The translations under genes and the position numbers were made by a program. A stretch of 64,000 nt of DNA from the NCBI RefSeq assembly GCF_902167145.1, contig NC_050097.1, positions 116,531,982 to 116,595,981 of the forward strand, written 5' to 3'. The DNA is from Zea mays. Lineage: Eukaryota; Streptophyta; Magnoliopsida; Poales; Poaceae. This document shows, in pieces, positions 46,391 through 58,900 of the stretch. The notes under the pieces were generated by a model, which saw nothing but the letters and a program-made list of their open reading frames with translations, ran no database searches and was not told the DNA's origin. Numbering within the stretch: position 1 is the stretch's first letter; each line of letters starts with the position of its first letter.

Positions 46391-47789
46391 ATGGGTCCCA
46401 CCTCACCGACCCAAAAGTCGGGTCAATGCGCGCGGAGCGTGCCCAGCCACAAAACTGGGGAGGAGGGATGTGATGGGTCAGGTGACCCCCGTCGGTACAA
46501 ACAACACCGCGTAGGCCATTTCGACCCCAATGGGAGCTGAAGCCTGAGCCCGACCACTGGGGCCTCGAGCCTTCAGTCATCGTATCCTTCGAGCATCGGT
46601 GCCACAATGATACAGGGAGACCACTAATATTGCAAAATATTCGAGAGAGTCAAACCCCAACCTCTAGCTGGGGATTACCGGCTAGCATGCCATGCAGGAG
46701 GAGCGGATCATGACAACTTCATAATCCGTAATCTCCCCTGTACCTGGTAGACTCGACGAGAGCATGGTTGGAAAACTTGAGGCCTGACTGCATTCAGAAC
46801 TGAGTGGACCTCAAAGAGATTTTTGTGGGGAACTTCCAAGGCATGTACATTCGCCCTAACAACCCGTGGGACCTAAAGAACCATCAACAAAAAGGCCGAT
46901 GAGACCTTAAGGGACTACATACAACGCTTCTCACGATAATGCAACAAACTAGCAAATCTTGCCGACGCCGATGTCATCAACGTGTTCATTTTAGGAACCA
47001 CGAGCGAAACTCTAGTGCATAAGCTAGGGCGCAAAAGCTCACAAACCATGAAGGAGCTCCCGGACATCGCAAGCACTCACGCGTTAGGAGAAGATGCAGT
47101 GGGAGTGATTTTTAGTCATCGCAAGCAGAAGGCCAAGCGTGACAAGGAGCCCGATAGGGGCCTTGGTGGCGGCCCAATAAGAGAAAGAAAAAAAGGTGGC
47201 GGCACGACGAAGAGCTAGTGGCGACGATGGGTTAGAAGAGAAAGAGACCGCCGATCAAGGAAGCTACCGACCATTTTCGAGAAGTCGCTCGAAGCCCTGT
47301 GTCCAAACCACCACTACCTGGTCCAACACTCCTAAAAGGACTACGGGTTGCTGAGAAAGTTCCTAGGTGGAGGAACATCGCCCGAGAAGGGAGCGGAACC
47401 TAGGCAGGGCGGCGAGCGAGAGAAGGCAGGAGTCGCCTTCCTAGACGAGACCAGATGCCTGCTGATCTTCGGAGGGTCGGATTACTACGCGCTAAGAAGA
47501 CATCAGAAGTCAGAACAACGTGAAATATTCTAGGCTCAATAAACATCTTCAGTTTCCTCGACTGGTCTAACCACGCCATCACCTACGATCTCGCCGATCA
47601 CCTAGAGCATATCCCCCGACCCGAACGATACCCGCTCATTGTCAGTCCCATCGTGGGGTCGGTACGACTAACAAAGGTATTGATGGATGGAGGGAGCGAG
47701 ATCAACATTCTTTACTCTGCCATGGGCTTAGATCGGGACCACCTCCGACTAGCAGGGGCCCTTCCACGGGGTCGTACCAGGAAGGTGCG
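46391..47789 (+). pseudogene. Old Tat-lineage gypsy gag/protease segment
   Basis: A decayed plus-strand Ty3/gypsy gag. ILGTTSETLVHKLGRKSSQTMKE (46990-47060) parallels FLAGTTCRDLVSKLGRKTP in the Huck-like element at about 51380. LTKVLMDGGSEINILY (about 47665-47715) is the retroviral-type protease motif, parallel to LTKVLMDGGSSHNIIY at about 52077. There are many frameshifts and stops. The 5' LTR is absent because the Sirevirus LTR abuts at 46390. The gene continues at 62642 after the nested hAT and Huck insertions. Confidence 0.82.
47782..47789. repeat. hAT target duplication (left), AAGGTGCG
   Basis: Eight bases matching 62642-62649 (AAGGCGGG) at six of eight positions. The gypsy reading continues across the pair. 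Confidence 0.75.
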
Positions 47790-47839
47790 TAGGGATGAAA
47801 ACGGGACGGATACAGCCGGATATAGGGTCATGCCATATC

Positions 47840-47844
47840 CTACC
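47840..47844. repeat. Target site duplication CTACC (left)
   Basis: Matches 61489-61493 exactly; it brackets the Huck-like element. Confidence 0.95.
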
Positions 47845-48339
47845 TGTCAGGGACCATAATTAGGGGTACCCCCAAGACTCCTAATCTCAGCTGGTAACCC
47901 CCATCAGCACAAAGCTGCAAATGCCTGATGGGCGATTAAGGTCAAGGCTCAGTCCACTCAAGGGACACGATCTTGCCTCGCCCGAGCCCAGCCTCGGGCA
48001 AAGGCAGCCGACCCCGGAGGATTCACGTCTCGCCCGAGGGCCCCCTCAAGCAACGGACACACCTTCGGCTCGCCCGAGGCCCAGTCTTCACAGGGAAGCA
48101 ACCTTGGCCAGATCGCCACGCCAACCGACCGTATCGCAGGAGCATTTAATGCAAGGATCGCCTGACACCTTATCCTGACGCGCGCTCTTCAGTCGACAGA
48201 GCCGAAGTGACCGCAGTCACTTCGCCGCTCCACTGACCGACCTGACAGGAATACAGCACCGCCTGCCCTGCTCCGACTGCCGTGCCACTCGCCAGAGTGA
48301 GGTCGACAACGGCTAAGTCCAGCCTCGGGCGACATAGGA

Positions 48340-48660
48340 AGCTCCGCCTCGCCCGACCCTAGGGTTCGGCCCCCGTCTCGGCCTCGGAAGATGGACTTCG
48401 CCTCGCCCGACCCCAGGGCTCGGACTCAACCACAACTTAGAAGACAACGAACTCCGCCTCGCCCGACCCTAGGGCTCGGACTCAGCCTCGGCTCCGGAAG
48501 ACGACGAACTCCGCCTCGCCCAACCCCAGGGCTCGGACTCAGCCTCGGCTCCGGAAGACGACGGACTCTGCCTCGCCCGACCCTAGGGCTCAGACACAAC
48601 CTCGGCCTCGGAAGACGGTCTCCGCCTCGCCTGACCCAGGGCTCGGACTCAACCTCGACC
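48340..48660 (+). repeat. 57-bp tandem repeats in Huck 5' LTR
   Basis: Units of the form CTCCGCCTCGCCCGACC - CAGGGCTCGGACTCAGCCTC - GGAAGACGACGA recur with a 57-bp period over several copies. Matching repeats lie at about 60480-60780 in the 3' LTR. The period is a multiple of three, so one frame stays open and spells a 19-residue repeat, but there is no sign of a gene. Confidence 0.85.
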
Positions 48661-49068
48661 TCGGAGGAATCACCACCTTGCCCAAACTCGGGTCCGGACC
48701 GGCCACGTCGCCAGGGGGGCCATCATTACCCTGCCCCTAGCTAGCTCAAGCTACGGGGAACAAGACTGGCGTCCCATCTGGCTCGCCCCAGTAAACAAGT
48801 AATGATGACACCCCGCACGCTCCATGACGACGGAGCTCCCAGCCCCTTACGTCAGCAAGGAGACGTCAGCAAGGATCCGATAGCCCCGACAGCTGTACTT
48901 CCGCAGGGCTCCAGCTCTCCTCCGACGGCCACGACATCACATGAACAGGGTGCCAAAACCTCTCCGACTGCCACGACGGCATGTACTTGGGGCTCTAGCT
49001 CCTCTCTGCTAGACACGTTAGCACACTGCTACACCCCCCATTGTACACCTGGACCCTCTCCTTACACC

Positions 49069-49076
49069 TATAAAAG
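49069..49076 (+). promoter_or_regulatory. TATA box of Huck LTR
   Basis: TATAAAAG in a CCTATAAAAGGAAGG context. The 3' LTR equivalent is at 61209-61216. Confidence 0.8.
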
Positions 49077-49347
49077 GAAGGTCCAGGGCTCTCGTACGAG
49101 AAGGTTGGCCGCGTGGGAGAACGGGCCGACACATAAGGCTCTCTCTCTCTCTCCCACACGAACGCTTGTAACCCCCTACTGCAAGCGCATCCATCCGCCC
49201 TGGGCGCAGGACAACACGAAGGCCGTGGGTTCCCCTTACTGTTCTCCCCACTTTGTGTCCCGTCTCGCGCCAACCCATCTGGGCTGGGACACGCAGCGAC
49301 AATTCACTCGTCGGTCCAGGGACCCCCGGGGTCGAAACGCCGACAGT

Positions 49348-49365
49348 TGGCGCGCCAGGTAGGGG
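49348..49365 (+). other. Primer binding site of Huck-like element
   Basis: TGGCGCGCCAGGTAGGGG starts two bases after the LTR. It is the site type common in Tat-lineage gypsy elements. I have not assigned the primer tRNA. Confidence 0.75.
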
Positions 49366-49405
49366 CCTGCTGCGTGTTGACGAACAGCTTCCCGTCAAGC
49401 TCCAG

Positions 49406-50270
49406 ATGGGTAGTCTCAAGCAACCTTTGCAACCCGGGACGATGCTCCGTTTCGGGAGTCTTGAGTTCATGTCCCTCGACGGCAGCTACGACATGATACT
49501 CCTTCCTCCGCCGCGCGACAGCGACAATGGCGGCCGTCAGCCCGCCCGCCGGCGGCGGAATCAACGACGTCTTCCCCACATGGCGGAAGAACAACATTTG
49601 GGTTTGTCCCGTCACCTCCCCCACCGACGGAGGAGGAGGCGGGGCAACCATGGCCAAGCAGGAGGCGGCACCTCGTCGGCTGTCGAGCGAGACGACGACG
49701 CCGGCGCCCCAGCGGGGGACACGTCGGGCTTCGACCTCGCGTCTGAGACGAAGACGAGCGTCGTTTCCCCGCAACACGCCAACCCCAAGCCGACGAACGA
49801 CGCCAGCACGCTCACGAAGGACTTGCTAGGCGTCGCCCTCGAACTTGAGACAATGGTGTAGTCCGCCCCTGACGCGACTTCGTCACCACCCGTCGACCAA
49901 GAGGTACCGACCGATTCCCATCTTGTGCCTTTTGGATTCAGCTTCGACCCACCAAGCGACCTTGCTTTGGTGGAAGCCTTCATAGAGGCATGTACCAACC
50001 CTCCGGGGTACCATATGCGGTCGACCTAGGACAGATCGATGGCCGTCTCGACCTACGGACCCTCGGGTTCCGAGGAAGATGACGAGCCCGACTTTTGTTG
50101 GGATTTCTCCAGGCTCGGTAACCCCAGTGCCATGCAGGACTTCATGACCGCATGCGACTACTGCCTCTCCGATTGTTCCGATGGTAGCCACAGATTCGGT
50201 GACGAGGACTGCGGCCCAAGTCGTGAATGTTTCCACGTCGATCTAGGGGGGTCCCGACGAAGGAAACCAT
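49406..50270 (+). pseudogene. gag: Huck gag N-terminal region
   Basis: A likely start, MGSLKQPLQPGTMLRFGSLEF, lies 40 bases after the primer site. The frame has stops at 49859-49861 (TAG) and 50027-50029 (TAG) and continues recognisably to about 50260 (GSEEDDEPDFCWDFSRLGNP). Near 50260-50275 the sense frame switches to the one used by the rest of gag-pol, so one frameshift lies here. The arginine-rich stretches at 49560-49720 are low in information, so the true frame there is uncertain. Confidence 0.65.
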
Positions 50271-53200
50271 CTTGGTATGCCGGAAAACGGCGATCCCCCT
50301 AGGCCTGCGCCTCGCGTTGACATCCTTCGGGAGCTAGCTGTGGTCCCAGTCCCTGCAGGGGGTCAGGACGCACAGCTCGAGCAAATTCGCGAGATGCAGG
50401 CCAGGCTCGACGAGGGAGCATGAACACTTGAGCAGTTCCGGCGAAACATCGGGCAGGAATGGGCATACCAAGCTCTGGCCGGAGAAGCGCGTCATCTACC
50501 CCAGGGCATCCAGCACCGCATTGCCGACGACGCCAGGGCAAGGCCGCCACCGGCTTCCAGTGGGGTCGGCTAGAACCTGGCTGCAGCAGCAATACTACTC
50601 CGCGCGATGCCGGAACCATCGACCACCAAAGGACGGTGTATCCAGGGAGAGCTCAAGAATCTCCTGGAGGATGCCGCGGTCCGACGGGCCGAAAGCTCTG
50701 CCTCCCAAAGGTAGGGGTACCCCTCGGAGCATCGCGCCGCGACTTCCCGATTCATGCGGGAAGCCTCGGTCCACACCGGGCGCACGCGCAACACGGTGCC
50801 TGCGGCCCCGGGTCGCCTCGGCAACGAGCACCACCACCGCAACCGTCGAGCCCACCTCGACGAGAGGGTGCGCCGAGGCTACCACCCCAGGCGTGGGGGA
50901 CGCTACGACAGCGGGGAGGATCAGAGCCCCTCACTCGAACCACCCGGTCCGCAGGCTTTCAGCCAGGCCATACGACGGGCGCCGTTCCCGACCCGGTTCT
51001 GAACCCCGACTACCATCACAAAGTACTCAGGGGAGACGAGGCCAGAACTGTGGCTCGCGGACTATCGACTGGCCTGCCAGCTGGGTGGAACGGACGATGA
51101 CAACCTCATCATCCGCAACCTCCCCCTGTTCCTCTCCAACACCGCTCGAGCCTGGCTGGAGCATCTGCCACCGGGGCAGATCTCCAACTGGGACGACCTG
51201 GTCCAAGCCTTCGCCGGCAACTTCCAAGGCACGTACGTGCGCCCTGGGAACTCCTGGGATCTCCAAAGCTGTCGCCAGCAGCCGGGAGAGTCTCTCCGGG
51301 ACTACATCCGGCGATTCTCGAAGCAACGCACCGAGCTGCCCAACGTCACCGACTCGGACGTCATCGGCGCGTTCCTCGCCGGCACCACCTGCCGCGACCT
51401 GGTGAGCAAGCTGGGTCGCAAGACCCCCACCAGGGCGAGCGAGCTGATGGACATCGCCACCAAGTTTGCCTCTGGCCAGGAGGCGGTCGAGGCCATCTTC
51501 CGAAAGGACAAGCAGCCCCAGGGCCGCCAGCCGGAAGACGTCCCCGAGGCGTCCGCTCAGCGCGGCGCAAGGAAGAAGAACAAGAAGAAGTCGCAAGCGA
51601 AACACGACGCCACCGACGCGGACCTTGTCGCCACCGCTGAGTACAAGAACCCTCGGAAACCTCCTGGAGGTGCCAATCTCTTCGATAAGATGCTCAAGGA
51701 GCCGTGCCCCTATCATCAGGGGCCCGTCAAGCACACCCTTGAGGAGTGCGTCATGCTTCAGCGCCACTTTCACAAGGCCAGGCCACCGGTGAAAGGTTGC
51801 AGGGCCCACAACAACGACAAGAAGGAGGATCACAAGGCAGAGGAGTTCCCCGAGGTCCACGACTGCTTCATGATCTACGGTGGGCAAGTGGCGAACGCCT
51901 CGGCTCGACATTGCAAGCAAGAGCGTCGGGAGGTCTGCTCGGTAAAGGTGGCGGCGCCAGTCTACCTAGACTGGTCCGACAAGCCCATCACCTTCGACCA
52001 GGGCGACCACCCCGACCGCGTGCCGAGCCCGGGGAAATATCCGCTCGTTGTCGACCCCGTCATCGGCAACGTTAGGCTCACCAAGGTCCTCATGGACGGA
52101 GGCAGCAGCCACAACATCATCTACGCCGAGACCCTCGGGCTCCTGCAGATCGATCTGTCCTCGATCCGGACAGGCGCGACGCCTTTTCACGGGATCATCC
52201 CCGGGAAACGCGTCCAACCCCTCGGACAACTCGATCTGCCCGTCTGCTTCGGGACTCCCTCCAACTTCCGAAGGGAAACCCTCACGTTCGAGGTGGTCGG
52301 GTTCCGAGGAACCTACCACGCAGTACTGGGGAGGCCATGCTACGCCAAGTTCATGGTCGTCCCCAACTACACCTACCTCAAGCTCAAAATGCCGGGCCCC
52401 AATGGGGTCATCACCGTCGGCCCCACGTACCGACACGCGTACGAATGCGACGTGGAGTGCGTGGAGTACGCCGAGGCCCTCGCCGAATCTGAGGCCCTCA
52501 TCGCCGACCTGGAGAGCCTCTCCAAGGAGGCGCCAGATGCGAAGCGCCACGCCGGCAACTTCGAGCCAACTGAGACGGTCAAATCCATCCCTCTCGACCC
52601 TAGCAATGACGCCTCCAAGCAGATACGGATCGGCTCCGAGCTCGACCCCAAATAGGAAGCAGTGCTCGTCGACTTTCTCCGCGCGAACGCCTAAGTCTTT
52701 GCGTGGAGTCCCTCGGACATGCCTGGCATACCGAGGGATGTCGCCGAGCACTCGCTGGATATCCGAGCTGGAGCCCGACCTGTGAAGCAGCCTCTACGTC
52801 GATTCGATGAAGAAAAGCGCAGAGCCATAGGCGAGGAGATCCACAAGCTGATGGCCACAGGGTTCATCAAAGAGGTATTCCATCCCAAATGGCTTGCCAA
52901 CCCTGTGCTTGTGAGAAAGAAAGGAGGGAAATGGCGGATGTGTGTAGACTACACTGGTCTAAACAAAGCATGTCCGAAGGTTCCCTACCCTCTGCCTCGC
53001 ATCGATCAAATCGTGGATTCCACTGCTGGGTGCGAAACCCTGTCTTTCCTTGATGCCTACTCAGGGTATCACCAAATCAAGATGAAAGAGTCTGACCAGC
53101 TCGCGACTTCTTTCATCACACCTTTTGGCATGTACTGCTACGTTACTATGCCATTTGGTTTGAGGAATGCGGGTGCGACATACCAAAGGTGCATGAACCA

Positions 53201-55904
53201 CGTGTTTGGCGAACACATTGGTCAGACCGTCAAGGCTTACGTCGATGACATCGTAGTCAAGTCAAGGAAAGCCTCCGACCACCTCTCCGACCTTGAAACG
53301 ACATTCAAGTGTCTCAAGGCGAAAGGCGTAAAACTCAATCCCGAGAAGTGTGTCTTCGGAGTCCCCCGAGGCATGCTCCTCGGGTTCATCATCTCCAAGC
53401 GGGGCATCGAGGCCAACCCGGAGAAAATCGCGGCCATCACCAGCATGGGCCCCATCAAGGACTTGAAAGGAGTACAGAGGGTTATGGGATATCTTGCGGC
53501 TCTGAGCCGTTTCATCTCGCGCCTCGGCGAAAGAGGCCTACCTCTGTACCGCCTCTTAAGAAAGATCGAGTGCTTCACTTGGACCCCCGAGGCCGAGGAA
53601 GCCCTCGGGAACCTGAAGGCGCTCCTTACGAACGCACCCATCCTGGTGCCTCCCATTGCCGGAGAAGCCCTCTTGATCTACGTCGCCGCTACCACTCAGG
53701 TGGTCAACGCCGCGATCGTGGTCGAAAGACGAGAAGAAGGGCATGCATTGCCCGTCCAGAGGCCGGTCTACTTCATCAGTGAGGTACTGTCTGAGACCAA
53801 GATCCGCAACCCACAAATTCAGAAGCTGATGTACGCGGTGATTCTGACGCGGCGGAAGTTGCGACACTACTTCGAGTCTCATCCGGTGACTGTGGTGTCA
53901 TCCTTCCCCCTGGGGGAGATCATCCAGTGCCGAGAGGCCTCGGGTAGGATTGCAAAGTGGGCGGTGGAGATCATGGGCGAGACAATCTCGTTCGCCCCTC
54001 GGAAGGCCATCAAGTCCCAAGTCTTGGTGGACTTTGTGGCTGAATGGGTCGACACCCAACTCCCGGCGGCTCCGATCCAACCGGAACTCTGGACCATGTT
54101 TTTCGACGGGTCGCTGATGAAAACAGGGGCAGGCGCGTGCCTGCTTTTCATCTTGCCCCTCGGGAAGCACCTCCGCTACATGTTGCGCGTCCATTTCCCG
54201 GCGTCCAACAACGTGGCTGAGTACGAGGCTCTGGTCAACGGGTTGCGCATCTCCATCGAGCTAGGGGTCCGACGCCTCGACGCTCGCGGTGACTCGCAGC
54301 TTGTCATCAGCCAAGTCATGAAGAACTCCCACTGCCGCGACCTGAAGATGGAAGCCTACTGCAACGAGGTTCGGCGCCTGGAGGACAAGTTCTACGGGCT
54401 CGAGGTCAACCACGTCGCCCGGCGGTACAACGAGACTGCGGACGAGCTGGCTAAGATAGCCTCAGGGCGGACAACAGTTCCCCCGGACGTCTTCTCCCGA
54501 GACCTACATCAACCCTCAATCAAGACCGACGACACGCCGGAGCCCGAGAAGGCCTCGGCCCGGCCCGAGGCACCCTCGGCCCTGCCCGAGGCACCCTCGA
54601 CTACCGAGGGTGAGGCTCTGCGCATCGAGGAAGATCGGAATGGGGTCATGCCTAAACGAAACTGGCAGACCCCGTACCTGCATTATCTCCACCGAGGAGA
54701 GCTACCCCTCGACAGAGCCGAAGCTCGGCGACTGGCGCGGCCCGCCAAGTCATTCGTCTTGCTGGGTGACGTGAAGGAGCTCTACCACCGCAGCCCCTCC
54801 GGCATCCTCCAGCGATGCATATCCATCGCCGAAGGCCAGGAGCTCTTACAAGAAATACACTCGGGGGCTTGCAGTCATCACGCAGCGCCTCGAGCCCTTG
54901 TTGGAAACGCTTTCCGACAAGGTTTCTACTGGCCGACCGCGGTGGCCGACGCCACTAGAATTGTCCGTGCCTGCCAAGGGTGTCAATTCTACGCAAGGCA
55001 GACGCACCTACCCGCTCAGGCTCTGCAAACAATACCCGTCACCTGGCCGTTTGCTGTGTGGGGTCTGGACCTCGTCGGTCCCTTGCAGAAGGCACCCAGG
55101 GGCTACACGCACCTACTGGTTGCCGTCGACAAATTCTCCAAGTGGATCGAAGTCTGACCCCTAAACAGCATCAAGTCCGAACAGGCGGTGGCATTCTTCA
55201 CCAACATCATCCATCGCTTTAGGGTCCCGAACTCCATCATCACTGACAACGGCACCCAGTTCACTGGCAGAAAGTTCCTGGACTTCTGCGAAGACCACCA
55301 CATCCGGGTGGACTAGGCCGCCATGGCACACCCCACGACGAATGGGCAGGTAGAACGTGCTAACGACATGATTCTGCGAGGACTCAAGCCGAGGATCTAC
55401 AACGACCTCCACAAGTTCGGCAGGCGATGGATGAAGGAACTCCCCTTGGTGGTCTAGAGCCTGAGGACGACGCCAAGTCGAGCCACGGGTTTCACGCCGT
55501 TCTTTCTAGTCTATGGAGCCGAGGCCATCTTGCCCACAGACTTAGAATACGGTTCCCCAAGGACGAGGGCCTACGATGACCGATGCAACCAGACCAACTG
55601 AGAAGACTCACTGGACCAGCTGGAAGAGGCTCGGGACGTGGCCTTACTACACTCGGTGCGGTATTAGCAGTCCCTGCGACGCTACCATGCCGGAGGGGTT
55701 CGGTCCCAAGACCTCCAGGTGGGCGACTTGGTGCTTCGACTACGACAAGACGCTCGAGGGCGACACAAGCTCACGCCTCCCTGGGAAGGGCCGTTCGTCA
55801 TCGCCAAGGTTTTGAAGCCCGGGACGTACAAGCTAGCCAACAGTCAAGGCGAGGTCTACAACAACGCTTGGAACATCCGACAGCTACGTCGCTTCTACCC
55901 TTAA
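50271..55904 (+). pseudogene. gag-pol: Huck gag-pol, one frame with 11 nonsense codons
   Basis: A single frame of about 5.6 kb. Gag capsid (TITKYSGETRPELWLADYRL ... FQGTYVRPGN) is at about 51003-51500. Protease has LMDGGSSHNIIY near 52090-52125. Reverse transcriptase has VDYTGLNKACPK and YVDD at 53238-53249. RNase H has FFDGS near 54100 and NNVAEYEALVNGL. Integrase has a zinc finger (HHAAP ... CQGCQF, about 54875-54990) and core residues in GLDLVGP, TDNGTQF and GQVERAND (about 55065-55355). The end is LRRFYP at 55902-55904. In-frame stops start at 50421, 50571, 50712, 51000, 52653, 52692, 55155, 55314, 55455, 55599 and 55665. There is no frameshift over this span. The longest surviving piece (52719-55157) covers reverse transcriptase to mid-integrase. 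Confidence 0.92.
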
Positions 55905-58900
55905 GATGTTTTCAAGCCGTTCATATACCTCGTTTATATATGAAGTCTAACCATCAAGGAAGGGTCAGCCTTGCCTCAGCAAAGCCCGACCCTCCCTCGG
56001 GGTCTAGAAGGGGGGAACCCCCTCCGCATCAAAATTTTCCTCGGAAAAAGTCTTTCTGCCAGAATATCTTTCGTGCTTTTCGACTACTTCGGTAGTGGGA
56101 TCATGAAAACGACGGAGCACACATAAGCAGGCAAGGCCGACCGAGCCGAGGGACTCCTACGCCTCCAGGATACGGATACCTCACTCATCACCTTCTGCGA
56201 GAAGTAACTCGCGTTCAGATGAGCGATCCTGCTGACCGAGCAAGCCTTAACGCTCAAAAGACTTTCTGCCGAAACGGTTTTTCGAGTTTTCTCGTCTACG
56301 TCGATAATAGAATCCCGCGGACGAGCAAGAGTACACGTAAGCGGCAAGGCCGACCGAGCCGAGGGATTCCTACACATCCGGGATACGGATACCTCACTCA
56401 TCACCTTCTGTGAGAAGTAACTCTAGCTCGGATAAACGATTCTGCTACCGACGAGCAAGCCCTGATACTCGAAACAAGAGGAAAAGAAACGCAGCTTTAC
56501 AACGCGACGACAGTATGTTTGGGCCTCGGCGGCCGCAAAAAACATATGCATACTACAGGCGAACCGACCCTGCAGGCTCTGACGTCGATGGAGGGGGAGC
56601 AACAGCACCCTCAGCGTCAACTCCACCTTCGGCGAAGTCCGACCGAGCCTCGGACGGCAACACGGGCGAAGGATCTCCGCTCCGAAGGACGACGTCAGCA
56701 CCACGCCCGGGCCATCGCCGCCAGGGTCTCCTCCAGGAACCCGGCCCGAGCAGACGGCTCGGTCGGCCGCCCCGAAGCCTCAGCCAGCTGTCCCCCAAGG
56801 AAACCAGCCCGGCTCGTGGCCTCGGCAACTCGACTCCAGCGTTGGTCCCGCCAGTGGACGACCCGGCCAAGCCCCGGCCGATGAAGCTTCCTTTTTCGAG
56901 CCAACTCCGCCTCTGTCCACGTTGACATCGCTGCCCTCGGCCCCGGCTCACCACAGAGCGGCCGAGGGTTTCTTTGACTAAGCAAGTGAAGCCTCGGGCG
57001 GCAAGGCCGACCGAGCCGAGGGATTCCTACGCCTCCGGGATACGGATACCTCACTCGTCACCTTCCACACAGAGCAACTCACATTTAGTTAAGCGGTTCT
57101 GCTAGCCGACAGGCGAGTTCCAGTGCTCAAAAATGAGTAAAAAACATGGTATTACACCCAAAAATACCTACATGTTCAGGCCCCGACAGCCACAATGAAC
57201 AAACCCCGGCACTCAAGGTGCCATTACAAACGGAACTCCGGTTCCACCCCCGCGGGTATGAACAACCTCCACATCGGAGAGCCTGCGGGATGACAGACTC
57301 CGGGCGACTCGCGAGCGACCTCCACAGCAGCAGCCATGGTCCTAGGACGGACGCAGCCACCGGAAGGCTCTCGTTCGCGTCCCCACTCAAGGGACGCGAA
57401 CCTGATATTAAAGCCAAAGAGCCGGAGGTTGGTCCGTGGGTGGCGCTGACAGTCTCGTCGGCTGAAAAGCCTACCTCTCCAGCTGCCACCACCTCAGCAC
57501 CGACGGCGGCGTCCACCTGTCCACCAACACCGCACCGGCGGGCGCCGGCCGCTCCAAAGCGCACCGACAGGTCCTCACTCCCATCCTCGCCACAAAAACG
57601 AGAATGGAGTGAGACCTCCCGGTGCGGCTGGCCACCGTCGCCCCGACAAAGGACGGAATGTTGCACCCTGGCTGGGCAGCAACAGTTCGCCTTCCCCGGC
57701 ATAGCTGGGGGGTGCCTCCTCCACAGAGCTGGAGGATGGTTTCCACCCTCAGAAGCTAGAAGAGGCGGAATGCCAGCCCACGCGAAGGCAGGCCCCGGCT
57801 CGCCTCGCTCTCCGCCCCAGCAAGGATGATGAAGATCCTTGAAGCTGAGGGCGGGACTGAGGTCGCAGCCCGACTCGCTTCTCCCCACCATCGAACTGGT
57901 GGTCACCGTCTTGGGTGACCACCAGTGAGGGGATGCAGCCGGGCTGCCTGATGAAAATCCTTGAAGCCGAGCGATGGCTGAAAGGTACCAACTTCCGCGA
58001 AGTTGCGTTCCTCCAACGACGACGAGACGAAAGCAACGCGAGCGCTCCCCATCCAGGGGCTCGGAAGGTGGAAGGACGCGATGTATGAAGGGAGTACGAA
58101 GACATGGTTGCCATCCAAGAGGGTCACCCTCCTTTTAAAGGCGACTCTCCCCACTTGCGTCCTCAGCCGGCGCGGACTGAGTCTTCTCCAACACGCTCCA
58201 AGGTCCTCCCCCTACGACACGGGGGCTGGGTCCCACGCGTCATGCAAGCTGGCCCAGGATAGAAGAAGCCAAACCGTCGCGCGCGGAGCGCACAACAGCC
58301 CAGCGGTTACAAGCATTCCTCCACTTTCGCCCGGACCAGCGGGTGAAAAGTCCGACCGCCATGCAGGCGGCATGCCACTGCACCAAGGGGGCACACCCTT
58401 TCGACTTCGACGCGTCTAGCTTGGAGGTCCAGGCCAACACGTCATGTAACCGGCGCTCTGGTTACTACGTGCAAGAAACTGCATCGCCACTCGCGCCAGT
58501 ACCGCGCCTTCTCGACTGCGGAACCGGTGCCACGACTCAAGGCGACCCTGCGCATGACCCGACAGTGCCAACCGAGCACATCGGTCACGGGTCAGTCAGC
58601 TGCGAGAGAAGGCGCGACGGTCGATACGGCCAGAAATGGGCCGACAGTAATGGCGGTGGCAGGCGGGCGGAAGCAGCAGTCAAGTCGTCCACAAGCTCGC
58701 TCACACCCCCTCCTGGGACAGCGAGAGAACCCTCTCCCACGGCGTGAAGACGACGCGCCCGTGTTCCGTTCCTCGAATGGCTCGCGCACGCACAACGGCT
58801 GCCCCGCGAACCACTCGTCCCATCGCATTAACTCTGCGGCAGGACAGGCGACACCTTTGGCAGGCAAAGCAGGCGACGCTTCACCTCCGCCATAATGACC

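Larger units (their letters stand above)
47845..49345 (+). repeat. 5' LTR of Huck-like element (1,501 bp)
   Basis: Starts TGTCAGGGACCATAATTAG and ends CGAAACGCCGACA. Contains 57-bp GC-rich repeat units at about 48340-48660. TATA box at 49069-49076, followed by a CT microsatellite near 49139-49160. Confidence 0.94.

Noticed and set aside
48391..48744. 117-codon repetitive ORF (and its copy 60531-60884)
   Set aside because: It is the in-phase reading of the 57-bp LTR minisatellite; a coding role is not supported by anything else.
49253..49405. Upstream extension of the Huck gag frame into the LTR
   Set aside because: This part covers the LTR end and primer binding site, so the start at 49406 is more plausible.
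57146..57829. 227-codon sense frame opposite the antisense ORF
   Set aside because: No domain, strongly biased composition, and located far downstream of the pol stop in sequence with repeats.
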